7,863 bases of DNA, taken from an uncultured Odoribacter sp. GTDB lineage: Bacteria > Bacteroidota > Bacteroidia > Bacteroidales > Marinifilaceae. Below, piece by piece: positions 1-6,112 of the stretch. Within the stretch, counting starts at the first letter, position 1. Each line of letters starts with the position of its first letter. The DNA is taken from positions 1 through 7,863 of the forward strand of contig URJC01000111.1 of assembly GCA_900548135.1 (NCBI GenBank), read 5' to 3'. The notes below the pieces were generated by a model. It saw nothing but the letters and a program-made list of their open reading frames with translations, was not told the origin of the DNA and did no database searches. The translations under genes and the position numbers were made by a program.

Positions 1-481
1 AGCTCTTATCAATAGGGACCTATTAGGGACCCAATGCCGTATGAATAACTGATAGCCAGTATATTAAACTCCTATTGGGGCCTTATTGGGGCCCTATTGG
101 TAGAAACCTTCTATAAACTTCTCATACCGTTTATTGTAAACAACCGGCAGAGATATTTTTACTCTTTACTTAGAAATTCAAGTCTCGAATCTGATTTATT
201 ATAGGCAAAATACCCTTTTCATTTACACAAATTGTCGAATAAACTTATCCGGGAAGCCTGATTATTTTGTCGGGAACTAATCCCCAGCACTTTTGTAATA
301 ATATGTAAGATCGGAATTAGAAATTTCTTGTAAAAGCTGACAATCACAGAATTGTTTCATATAGTTAAACTGATAAACAATCAACTACAAGATAAGTAAC
401 TATGACTACCGAGGATAAAGTTATAGAGATTACAACCTCACGACCAATTTTCCTTTACAAAATTTTCTAAATCAATTATTT
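1..481. other. Non-coding stretch downstream of the DUF1573 gene
   Basis: No convincing gene is seen on either strand. Apart from the inverted repeat at 10-99 the stretch is AT-rich. Short open frames on the minus strand (for example around 270-370 and 180-280) are interrupted by stops and resemble no family I recognise. A small GGGA/TCCC hairpin lies at 272-284, with no T-tract. It could be 3' flanking DNA of the cassette plus decayed sequence. Confidence 0.5.
10..99. repeat. Long imperfect inverted repeat with internal short tandem units
   Basis: The arms are 10-35 and 74-99, separated by 38 bases. Aligning the left arm with the reverse complement of the right gives roughly 20 matches in 26. 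Each arm is itself a near-tandem pair: the left repeats ATAGGGACC/TTAGGGACCC and the right repeats TATTGGGGCC at 11-base spacing. As RNA the region could fold into a long imperfect hairpin. It lies about 380 bases beyond the stop of the DUF1573 gene and is not followed by a T-tract on either strand, so it is not a standard intrinsic terminator. A dispersed REP-like element, the end of a mobile element or a terminator for a gene outside the window are all possible. Confidence 0.5.
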
Positions 482-949
482 TCAACAGATTCCTGTTTCA
501 GTTTCCCTAATTCTTCCTTTTCTATTTTTTTGGGTGGAATCTTTATCTATAACTCCAACTATCGCACTTATTTTATACAACCTGATTGGAGTATTAAGTT
601 TCACTACCGTATTCAACTTATGAAATCCCAATTTACGTTTGGTATCAAATTTCATAACAATAACAGTTGTATCACCCGGCGCAACAACACTATCGATGGC
701 ATAACATTTCGTACAAGTACAATCAGGGTTTATGTATCCGATTCTCAAATCATGCTGACCAATATTAACAAGTCTATAATTAAAACTCACCACAGTATCT
801 TCTGCTATACCACGCATCTCCTTACGTGTATCTATAAACTTAACATTAGTAAGAGGAATAAATGCATCTCTTTTTTCATCATCACCCCAAAAACAATATT
901 TCAGTATAATAGCCATCCATACAATGCAAATAATTACGACATAAATCAC
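482..949 (-). CDS. DUF1573 family protein, N-terminally membrane-anchored
   Basis: A 155-residue protein of the DUF1573 family, which is widespread in Bacteroidetes and has an immunoglobulin-like beta-sandwich fold of unclear function. Residues 1-20 form one hydrophobic helix (anchor or uncleaved signal), so the rest should face the periplasm. Family hallmarks are visible: LVNIG near 60-64, DCTCTKC at 76-82 (Cys77, Cys79, Cys82), the PGD turn at 91-93 and a closing strand at about 124-134. The C-terminal tail is charged (KNRKGRIRE). The start is a GTG at 949, because every in-frame codon further upstream is cut off by a TGA at 955-953. That GTG overlaps the TGA of an eight-codon frame beginning at 972, which itself overlaps the propeller stop. 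Translation is therefore probably coupled, or the true N-terminus was lost to a one-base indel. It is the last gene of the NVEALA cassette. The family call is firm; its role is unknown. Confidence 0.82.
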   Translation of the reverse strand: MIYVVIICIVWMAIILKYCFWGDDEKRDAFIPLTNVKFIDTRKEMRGIAEDTVVSFNYRLVNIGQHDLRIGYINPDCTCTKCYAIDSVVAPGDTTVIVMKFDTKRKLGFHKLNTVVKLNTPIRLYKISAIVGVIDKDSTQKNRKGRIRETETGIC

Positions 950-968
950 GTCTCATGCTTTATTACTT

Positions 969-2096
969 TCATAATTTAAACCTATATAAATAAAGTTTCT
1001 CCTTTTCTTCGTCCGATAAAACATAGGAATAATAATAAGGTTCCACATACCCCATAATCTTCAACCCTTTAGGAACATCTATGTCTCCTATCAGTATTCC
1101 ATCCTGATAAATCTGTAAACCATCCGACACACAACCAATCCCTTTTTGATAAGAGCGAAAAAGCATATTCGTCTTATCGATATATTCAAGCCAATTATAA
1201 AAACCTTTGGTATTGCGTTCTTCCCTGTAGTATCGTCCCACTTCCTGAGGCGTTGATGTTGACTTATAATTCAAATCCATGTCTCGTCCCAGGAAACCAT
1301 AACATTGCTTCATGTGAAAATCCTTGTCATACACATATATCAATGAATCTGCTTCGTAAGTCAGATAAAAATCTCCTTGATGGTTAATATCAAAAACAAC
1401 AGATGATAAAATGGCCTTCCGTTCTGAATTATGTTTATAACTATCCGGATAACCAATGGCAAGCAACCGACCGAAATCTTCCTGTTTCAAACAGATCTCT
1501 TGAATATTCGCACTCCTTTCTAAATGAGTCTTCGTTGTAGTCACGATATTAAACTCTGGAAAAGCAAGATGCACATTAAAAAAGACATTCCCGTCAAAAG
1601 CCCTGCAAACCATATCATTATATCGCTGTGTATATGCTTTAGGAGTCTCATATATTTTATTTAATTCCCAGTCTTTATCGTAAATCAACCTAAAATAATC
1701 TTTTTTCAAAAAATCCTTGTCATATAAATGATATCCTCCACTATGATCCAACAAAAATAAATTATCTCCGACAAAAGTATGTGTCGCTACCCGGCCGATT
1801 GTCGTCTCGTTTTTTGCTCTTCCCTGCCCCAAATAACGTCCTTGCAATTTCCCTTCATCATCAAATTGATACAACATACAAAATAATTTGTCAAGAAGAT
1901 ATACTTTCCCCAAATGCATACTACTTTCAACAACATACGACGTTGGCACACTATCCAAGAAAATTGTATCCAATTCTATATCAGATATGTTCGTATTCGC
2001 AAGAGAGAGCGGCAAAATAGAAAAATCCCTCTTACCGGTACTGGTGCTACAACTAATTAAAAAATACATAATTATGCAAATGTATAATATTCTCAT
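969..2096 (-). CDS. 6-bladed beta-propeller lipoprotein (TolB-like type, NVEALA-associated)
   Basis: A 375-residue protein from the chosen ATG at 2096. The N-terminus is a lipoprotein signal, MRILYICIIMYFLISC, with the lipid-bearing Cys at residue 16, so the product is probably tethered to a membrane outside the cytoplasm. The rest has repeated strand-turn blocks such as KVYLLD, NLFLLD, YHLYDKDF, DFYLTYEADSLIYVYDKDF and YVLSDEEKEKLYLYRF. It also carries a glycine motif near 90-97 (GQGRAKNE) matching the GxGxGPxE of Bacteroidetes 6-bladed propeller lipoproteins. A longer frame from an ATG at 2132 is open, but that ATG sits in the stem of the hairpin at 2112-2133 and would add 12 polar residues before the signal. 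The 2096 start has an AGGA site (2101-2104) four bases upstream. It lies 43 bases after the peptide gene and directly before DUF1573. Binding or presenting the NVEALA peptide is a possible role, inferred from context only. Confidence 0.82.
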   Translation of the reverse strand: MRILYICIIMYFLISCSTSTGKRDFSILPLSLANTNISDIELDTIFLDSVPTSYVVESSMHLGKVYLLDKLFCMLYQFDDEGKLQGRYLGQGRAKNETTIGRVATHTFVGDNLFLLDHSGGYHLYDKDFLKKDYFRLIYDKDWELNKIYETPKAYTQRYNDMVCRAFDGNVFFNVHLAFPEFNIVTTTKTHLERSANIQEICLKQEDFGRLLAIGYPDSYKHNSERKAILSSVVFDINHQGDFYLTYEADSLIYVYDKDFHMKQCYGFLGRDMDLNYKSTSTPQEVGRYYREERNTKGFYNWLEYIDKTNMLFRSYQKGIGCVSDGLQIYQDGILIGDIDVPKGLKIMGYVEPYYYSYVLSDEEKEKLYLYRFKL

Positions 2097-2100
2097 AGAA

Positions 2101-2104
2101 TCCT
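2101..2104 (-). promoter_or_regulatory. AGGA ribosome binding site deciding the propeller lipoprotein start
   Basis: AGGA lies four bases before the ATG at 2096. Most genes here lack a purine-rich site, so this one is unusual. It favours 2096 over the in-frame ATG at 2132, which is buried in a hairpin stem. Confidence 0.5.
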
Positions 2105-2111
2105 GTTTTAG

Positions 2112-2133
2112 AATGGGGGAAATTCCCCCCATT
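2112..2133 (-). other. Strong RNA hairpin between the peptide and propeller genes
   Basis: On the minus strand AATGGGGG (2133-2126) pairs perfectly with CCCCCATT (2119-2112). The inner G and T can add a wobble pair, leaving an AATT loop. The sequence after it is TCTAAAACAGGA, without a U-tract, so it is not a classical intrinsic terminator. Placed six bases after the peptide stop codon and 15 bases before the next start, it could protect the 3' end of a peptide mRNA or partly attenuate read-through. Either would raise the peptide level above that of the downstream genes. Confidence 0.65.
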
Positions 2134-2139
2134 TAATTA

Positions 2140-2406
2140 TTAATTACAATTGTTGTTGTACTCCCAACATTTAACATTTACTCCACTGGCACATTTACTA
2201 CTACCATTATTGTTCACCGCACAACTAGCATCTGACATCAAAGCACAATAACAATATAAGATATCGCCTTCCCCTGCTGTTAAAGCTTCTACTCCAGACA
2301 ATAATAATGCACCATTAACATGATCAGTTGTTTTAGTAAAAGTATAATACATACACATTAATGACATAAACATAGTTGCTAACAATACAGTTCTCTTTTT
2401 ATTCAT
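2140..2406 (-). CDS. NVEALA family secreted cysteine-rich peptide precursor
   Basis: An 88-residue precursor. It has a basic start (MNKKR), a hydrophobic segment at 6-22, and then the leader motif GVEALTAGE at 38-46, a variant of the NVEALA(x)(x)E signature of a Bacteroidetes small-protein family. The following 42 residues carry six cysteines (52, 54, 62, 72, 80, 87), enough for three disulfides, and are rich in Asn, Ser and Gly. The family is usually 70-100 residues long, which fits. The expected maturation is export followed by cleavage near the motif, but the cleavage site is not experimentally known to me. The start at 2406 has no Shine-Dalgarno site and sits in AT-rich DNA, normal for the group. 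It is followed by a hairpin and by propeller and DUF1573 genes on the same strand, the usual neighbourhood of this family. Its function (toxin, signal or structural peptide) is unknown. Confidence 0.85.
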   Translation of the reverse strand: MNKKRTVLLATMFMSLMCMYYTFTKTTDHVNGALLLSGVEALTAGEGDILYCYCALMSDASCAVNNNGSSKCASGVNVKCWEYNNNCN

Positions 2407-2627
2407 AACATTTAACGTTTATAATAACGAACTTCTCTATTTTTCCGTTATCTTCGTCTAATCTCCGCGTAGTCCTTTCTATTTTGACTGAAATCAAAAC
2501 CTGGTTTCGATAAAGTCACAAATGGAAGAGCTACTTTTTTCATCCGTTTAAATTAATATCCAGTATTCTCTATTCTTTATTTCACCTTTTTTATTATTCA
2601 TCCATCTACACCAAATTCATCTCACTT
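2407..2627 (-). other. Long AT-rich leader of the NVEALA peptide gene
   Basis: About 215 bases lie between the predicted transcription start and the peptide ATG, with no open frame of note. Two weak stems are visible: TTTTGA/TCAAAA (2482-2487 and 2494-2499) and ATAACG/CGTTAT (2424-2429 and 2446-2451). No known riboswitch pattern is recognised. Whether the length is regulatory or simply remnant DNA cannot be told. Confidence 0.3.
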
Positions 2628-2659
2628 CAAAGATGAACCCATTTTTATCAAAAAACAAA
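2628..2659 (-). promoter_or_regulatory. Candidate Bacteroidetes promoter of the NVEALA cassette
   Basis: On the minus strand TTTG (2659-2656) is followed after exactly 20 bases by CATCTTTG (2635-2628). The Bacteroidetes primary sigma consensus is TTTG, a spacer of about 19-21 bases, then TAnnTTTG; only the first base of the -7 element deviates. Initiation would fall near 2622. The T-rich spacing makes chance matches to TTTG easy, which lowers confidence. Confidence 0.4.
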
Positions 2660-2666
2660 AAAGAAG

Positions 2667-2682
2667 GTTGCGAATGAGTTGC
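2667..2682 (-). promoter_or_regulatory. Direct repeat GCAAC-N6-GCAAC next to the candidate promoter
   Basis: Two copies of GCAAC (2682-2678 and 2671-2667) repeat at an 11-base period, one helical turn, ending seven bases upstream of the candidate -33 element. This is where a transcription activator would bind. The first copy overlaps an AT-rich imperfect palindrome GCAAAT...ATTTGC (2681-2702). The regulator is not in the window and cannot be named. Confidence 0.3.
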
Positions 2683-2702
2683 AAATTTTTGTAAATATTT
2701 GC
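2681..2702 (-). terminator. AT-rich imperfect palindrome after the short membrane frame
   Basis: On the minus strand GCAAAT (2702-2697) and ATTTGC (2686-2681) can pair around ten bases, starting 12 bases after the stop codon at 2715-2717. A T-rich run follows only after a further 10-15 bases. It may be a weak terminator separating the decayed upstream region from the NVEALA cassette, or an operator half overlapping the GCAAC repeats. Confidence 0.25.
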
Positions 2703-2714
2703 CGATTCCTTTGT

Positions 2715-2894
2715 TTATTCCTTTATTTTTTCATATCCGTAAAACAACAACACAATCATAACCGCCAATACCCCGAAAAATACCATTATCTTTACCTGCT
2801 TCCAGGTCAACTCGTTTCCGTATCCTCCGTCAAAACAATAAGGAGTGTATAACAAATTCCATTTACCTAAAATGAATATATCACGATACAGGGA
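2715..2894 (-). pseudogene. Possible remnant of a small single-helix membrane protein
   Basis: A 59-codon open frame bounded by TAA at 2897-2895 and TAA at 2717-2715, overlapping the end of the propeller pseudogene in another frame. The translation contains LLYTPYCFDGGYGNELTWKQ and then an unbroken hydrophobic helix (VFFGVLAVMIVLLFYGY) with a charged EKIKE tail. No ATG occurs before the helix, so it either begins at a rare start such as TTG or has lost its 5' end. The helix resembles a membrane anchor like that of the DUF1573 protein of the neighbouring cassette, but no DUF1573 domain follows. I do not recognise a family; it could be chance. Confidence 0.3.
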
Positions 2895-3449
2895 TTACTA
2901 TCTTCCTGTATGTCGGAAAACTCTTCTCTCATCTGTCGTATCTGTTTTGGATACTTATCTTCAAAATTGACATATTCATTTCCTCATTTCAAACACGTAT
3001 ACATATCTGAAGCACTGACAGAGGTAACCATATAATCCGATTTCCGGTATAAGCTGTAAATTTACAAACCTGGGACTCCCGCTTATTCTTACTATACAAG
3101 CACAAGCGATTCTGACCGGCTGCCAGGCCCCAATAAATATAGTAATCCTGAGTTTCCTGGAATTTCTCTATGGTTGTGATATAACCCGGATTGCGTGTAC
3201 ATTCTTTGTACTCATCATACGAAAGTTGTTCTGCAGGCAAATGAAATTTTCAAAACATACCGTATGATCAATACGCATCTCCTCCCCCTGACAACGGTAA
3301 ATGGTAAAGTCCGTAGGTGCTGTATAATATAACGAACCTTTGTATGCAGAAAGCGGAAGGATACTGACCATTTTACTTTCCCAGCGGGAGTCTATTTCCA
3401 TATACTGTACTCTGCAAGGAGCAGGGATAATAAGTACAAATGTATGCCC
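2867..3449 (-). pseudogene. Truncated and frameshifted 6-bladed beta-propeller protein
   Basis: Three minus-strand frames join into one C-terminal propeller fragment. Frame one runs from directly after the permease stop at 3450 to about 3243 and includes SILPLSAYKGSLYYTAPTDF and IYRCQGEEM. Frame two runs from about 3246 to 3038 and includes FHLPAEQLSYDEYKECTRN and YYIYWGLAAGQNRLCLYSKN. Frame three runs from about 3037 to 2867 and includes SDYMVTSVSASDMY, an in-frame TGA at 2986-2984, then YPKQIRQMREEFSDIQEDSN and PCIVIYSF before TAG. The closing EEF-DI-ED-NPxIVIY pattern and the earlier Y--F-IY...F--LP-E block match the C-terminal half of Bacteroidetes propeller lipoproteins. The signal peptide and roughly the first half or more are missing. 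Both frame changes fit single-base losses. It is probably not functional, and it indicates that a paralogue of the intact propeller gene once stood here. Confidence 0.7.
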
Positions 3450-5075
3450 TTACTTTCTTCTTGCAAGATACTCGATGGCATAAACTGGCCAACGGGGAAC
3501 TTTTCGGATATTTGTACGAACAGCAGGAATGTCACACAGCAGGAAAAGAGCGGCAAGAGCTAAAGCAAACCAAATAACATAACCATAGACCTGTTTAATT
3601 GCCACCATCATCATGGAGTGCAGAAAGTCGTGGCTAACGTACTCGCCGAAATTAAAGTGCGCCATATCCAAGTGTGTGAGAGTAAGTTGCTGTCCATAAC
3701 TCATCATATTGTCGTTCATAAAATGCGAGAAAATGGTTGTATAAATGCCATAACCTGCCGCTCCTGCCAGATACATGTGGAGGATATTGAACACGAACAG
3801 GCCCATGAAAAATTGTTCAAGACTGGGCACTGATTCGTCTAAAGCCCACATCAATGTTGGGGCAAAGATGGCATAAGCAAATCCTCGCAAGAAGATGGCG
3901 AGGCGGTACTGTTCGATGTTGACATTTATGTCCAGCGTGAAGTACATCAACATACCATACAGTGCGATGCTGATGAAGGCAATGCTGAAGAGTTTCCACA
4001 CCTTCCACTTTTTGACTTTTAGCCAATAGAGATCAAACAAAATACCGAGGTACATTCCGGGAAGCACCCACATATACTGCGACTCTTTTGTCAACTCCTC
4101 CAGCCGGATTACTTCACTGTAGAGTATCTCTTCCATCGTGTGTTCTGCACCGAAAGCAAGTTCGGCAAAGAAAGTGATTATAAGGATGGGAACAACGTTG
4201 CGACGTGTGAAAAGACTGAGTTCAACGTAAGAATAACGGTAATAACGCTGGCGGTAGAGCACAATACCGAAAAGTACTATGGCAACACCGAGCAGGAGGC
4301 GCATGTGGAGAGCGTCGAACCACATGAAATAGTCGCCATATACCACGATGTACGAAACCACGAGCATCAGTCCACAGATGACTAATGCTCCTTGAAAGTC
4401 AATTCCCTTAAGTGACAGACGCTGGGGCATGGGACAAAACGGACGGCAAAAGATAGCCTGCGTGAGTAGTACGAACAACATGGTGCCAATGGTAAAGACG
4501 TGCATCATTTGCCATGTGAAATGATGACCGAACCAAGCAGCAAGCCATCCGCTACTCTCAATGGCAGTGAGCAAAATGATGTGGAGCACGGGGAAGAAGA
4601 CGGCAAAATCACGTCGGGGGGTAATCCAAAGTTGGATGTTACTCATGCACTCAAACGTGCCTTGTATCTTGGCCATTCCGGCTACGAAGCACACAACCAT
4701 AAGTACAGGTATCGACTGGCAATACATTGTCAACATGTTGCAAACGGCAAGGATGATGGCAGAACCACAGAGTAATTGCTTGTTGGTGAAGCGGAACTTC
4801 ATACGGAAGAGGATAGGGAAATAGACTGCCATGCCTGCAAGAGTGGCATAAAGCAGGAAGAGTACGTCCTCAATCATAAAATTGGTAGTGCCACGGATGC
4901 CTTCCAGTGCACCGAGGTAAATGCCACCGCTGAACTGGAAACAAAGGGCAGTCAGCACATATAGCCAGGGCTGTATACGGCGAGGAACCCACCCTTTCAT
5001 CATAGGCATGGAAAAGCCCACGTTTGGTGGAGGACCGCCAGCACTCTGCATGAAGAATTCTGTTAATTGTCCCAT
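3450..5075 (-). CDS. EmrB-like major facilitator drug exporter, inner membrane
   Basis: A 541-residue permease with about 14 predicted membrane helices, roughly at 37-57, 70-90, 100-118, 122-138, 158-180, 190-208, 228-246, 258-274, 293-310, 334-350, 361-379, 391-410, 421-441 and 494-513. This is the topology of the DHA2 (EmrB/QacA) group of proton-driven exporters. The basic loop after helix 2 (RMKFRFTNKQ, 91-100) sits where the family has motif A, but the classical GxLaDrxGrk residues are not kept, so the protein is a divergent Bacteroidetes member. A long extracytoplasmic loop (about 442-493) precedes the last helix. The ATG at 5075 is six bases after the adaptor stop. It is third in the TolC-adaptor-permease operon, so it would pass substrate to the adaptor and channel for export out of the cell. 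Its stop codon is immediately followed by the propeller pseudogene. The substrate is unknown. Confidence 0.85.
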   Translation of the reverse strand: MGQLTEFFMQSAGGPPPNVGFSMPMMKGWVPRRIQPWLYVLTALCFQFSGGIYLGALEGIRGTTNFMIEDVLFLLYATLAGMAVYFPILFRMKFRFTNKQLLCGSAIILAVCNMLTMYCQSIPVLMVVCFVAGMAKIQGTFECMSNIQLWITPRRDFAVFFPVLHIILLTAIESSGWLAAWFGHHFTWQMMHVFTIGTMLFVLLTQAIFCRPFCPMPQRLSLKGIDFQGALVICGLMLVVSYIVVYGDYFMWFDALHMRLLLGVAIVLFGIVLYRQRYYRYSYVELSLFTRRNVVPILIITFFAELAFGAEHTMEEILYSEVIRLEELTKESQYMWVLPGMYLGILFDLYWLKVKKWKVWKLFSIAFISIALYGMLMYFTLDINVNIEQYRLAIFLRGFAYAIFAPTLMWALDESVPSLEQFFMGLFVFNILHMYLAGAAGYGIYTTIFSHFMNDNMMSYGQQLTLTHLDMAHFNFGEYVSHDFLHSMMMVAIKQVYGYVIWFALALAALFLLCDIPAVRTNIRKVPRWPVYAIEYLARRK

Positions 5076-5081
5076 AGCACA

Positions 5082-6110
5082 TTACTCTTTAACGCAACAT
5101 TCCACATTATAACCGCTCTTGAGTTTAGCAACATCATCATTCTTATCAAGCTTGATGCGTACGGTAACACGCTGTTCAACCTTCACAAAATTGCCTGTAG
5201 CATTGTCGATGGGAACGAGTGAGAAGGCACTGCCGGTAGCATCAGAGATGCGTTCCACCGTACCCGTATATTGTATACCGGGAACGGCATCCGCTGTAAT
5301 CTCAGCCTTATTGCCCACCCTGATATGAGGTAACTGGCTTTCCTTGTAGTTCGCCTCAATCCAACGTTCACCATTGTCAACGATACTCACCAATGTCTGA
5401 CCCGGATTAACAAGCTGACCTACATGAATATCTTTCATGCCGATGGTACCGTCACAAGTAGCAATGATGTAGCAATAGGAGAGATTGAGGCGGGCGAGGT
5501 CAACGGCACAACGGGCCAACTCAATGCCCTGCTCCGAAACAGAAAGTTGGTGCCCCTGTTCGGCTACAACAGCCGACTGCATTTGACGCGAACGAACCGC
5601 CTGCTCGTAAGCTGCCTTAGCACTCAGATAACCCGTATGTACTTTATCATACTGTTGCCGGGTGACAGCATCCTGACTGAGGAGATTCTTGAAACGATTA
5701 TCCTCACGCATAGCATTCTCCATCTGCACACGTGCGGATTCGATGCCTGCTTCGGTAACGGTCATGCTTGTCTTAGTAGTAACAATACTGCTTGCCGTTC
5801 CCTGTAAACCATGTTCAGCACGGATAAGATCAGTCTCGGCTTGAGCCAGTCGTAAACGAAATTCAGCATCCTCAATGATGACGAGCGTATCACCTTTCTT
5901 TACTTGCTGGAAATCTGTGAAACGTACTTCACGGATGAAACCTTGTATACGACTACTCTGAGGCACAACATTCTGACGTACGCGAGCATTGTCGGTAAAT
6001 TCTCCACTGCCGAAGTGCATAAACTGACTCACCACATAAACGGTTCCACCCAGAAGGCAAAGCACAATGAACGCATTGTATAAATAGATGTGTATCTTGT
6101 TCTTTTCCAT
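5082..6110 (-). CDS. emrA: EmrA/HlyD-type periplasmic adaptor of a tripartite exporter
   Basis: A 342-residue membrane fusion protein. One membrane helix at about 10-30 follows a short cytoplasmic tail. TDNARV at 39-44 opens the periplasmic part, a split lipoyl-like domain lies at about 45-80 and 212-245 (VRQNVVPQSSRIQGFI; GTIGMKDIHVGQLVNPGQTL), and a long helical coiled-coil hairpin spans about 83-208. A beta-barrel domain follows, with the EmrA hallmark NATGNFVKVEQR at 303-314. Length and motifs match the EmrA subgroup, which partners major facilitator permeases rather than RND pumps. The start ATG is two bases after the channel gene stop, and the stop lies six bases before the permease ATG, so translation is probably coupled. 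It bridges the permease and the TolC-type channel. Confidence 0.92.
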   Translation of the reverse strand: MEKNKIHIYLYNAFIVLCLLGGTVYVVSQFMHFGSGEFTDNARVRQNVVPQSSRIQGFIREVRFTDFQQVKKGDTLVIIEDAEFRLRLAQAETDLIRAEHGLQGTASSIVTTKTSMTVTEAGIESARVQMENAMREDNRFKNLLSQDAVTRQQYDKVHTGYLSAKAAYEQAVRSRQMQSAVVAEQGHQLSVSEQGIELARCAVDLARLNLSYCYIIATCDGTIGMKDIHVGQLVNPGQTLVSIVDNGERWIEANYKESQLPHIRVGNKAEITADAVPGIQYTGTVERISDATGSAFSLVPIDNATGNFVKVEQRVTVRIKLDKNDDVAKLKSGYNVECCVKE

Positions 6111-6112
6111 TA

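Noticed and set aside
1..99. CRISPR-like array from the repeated GGGACC/GGGGCC units
   Set aside because: Units are 11-12 bases, directly adjacent without spacers, and present only twice per arm; no cas gene is nearby.
272..284. GGGA/TCCC hairpin as terminator of the NVEALA cassette
   Set aside because: Only four pairs, no T-run, and about 200 bases past the last stop codon.
180..385. Possible decayed coding frames on the minus strand, such as one with an ATG near 362
   Set aside because: Each piece is under 40 codons, broken by stops and frame changes, with no recognisable motif; expected by chance in AT-rich DNA.
530..979. A 149-codon open frame on the plus strand
   Set aside because: Antisense to the DUF1573 gene; its Ile/Asn/Thr-rich translation reflects AT-rich DNA and lacks motifs.
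2097..2132. Extended start of the propeller gene at the ATG at 2132
   Set aside because: The ATG lies within a stable hairpin stem and would put 12 polar residues before an otherwise ideal lipoprotein signal; AGGA supports the start at 2096.
5424..5807. A 127-codon open frame on the plus strand
   Set aside because: Antisense shadow of the adaptor gene, whose minus-strand protein shows clear EmrA motifs.
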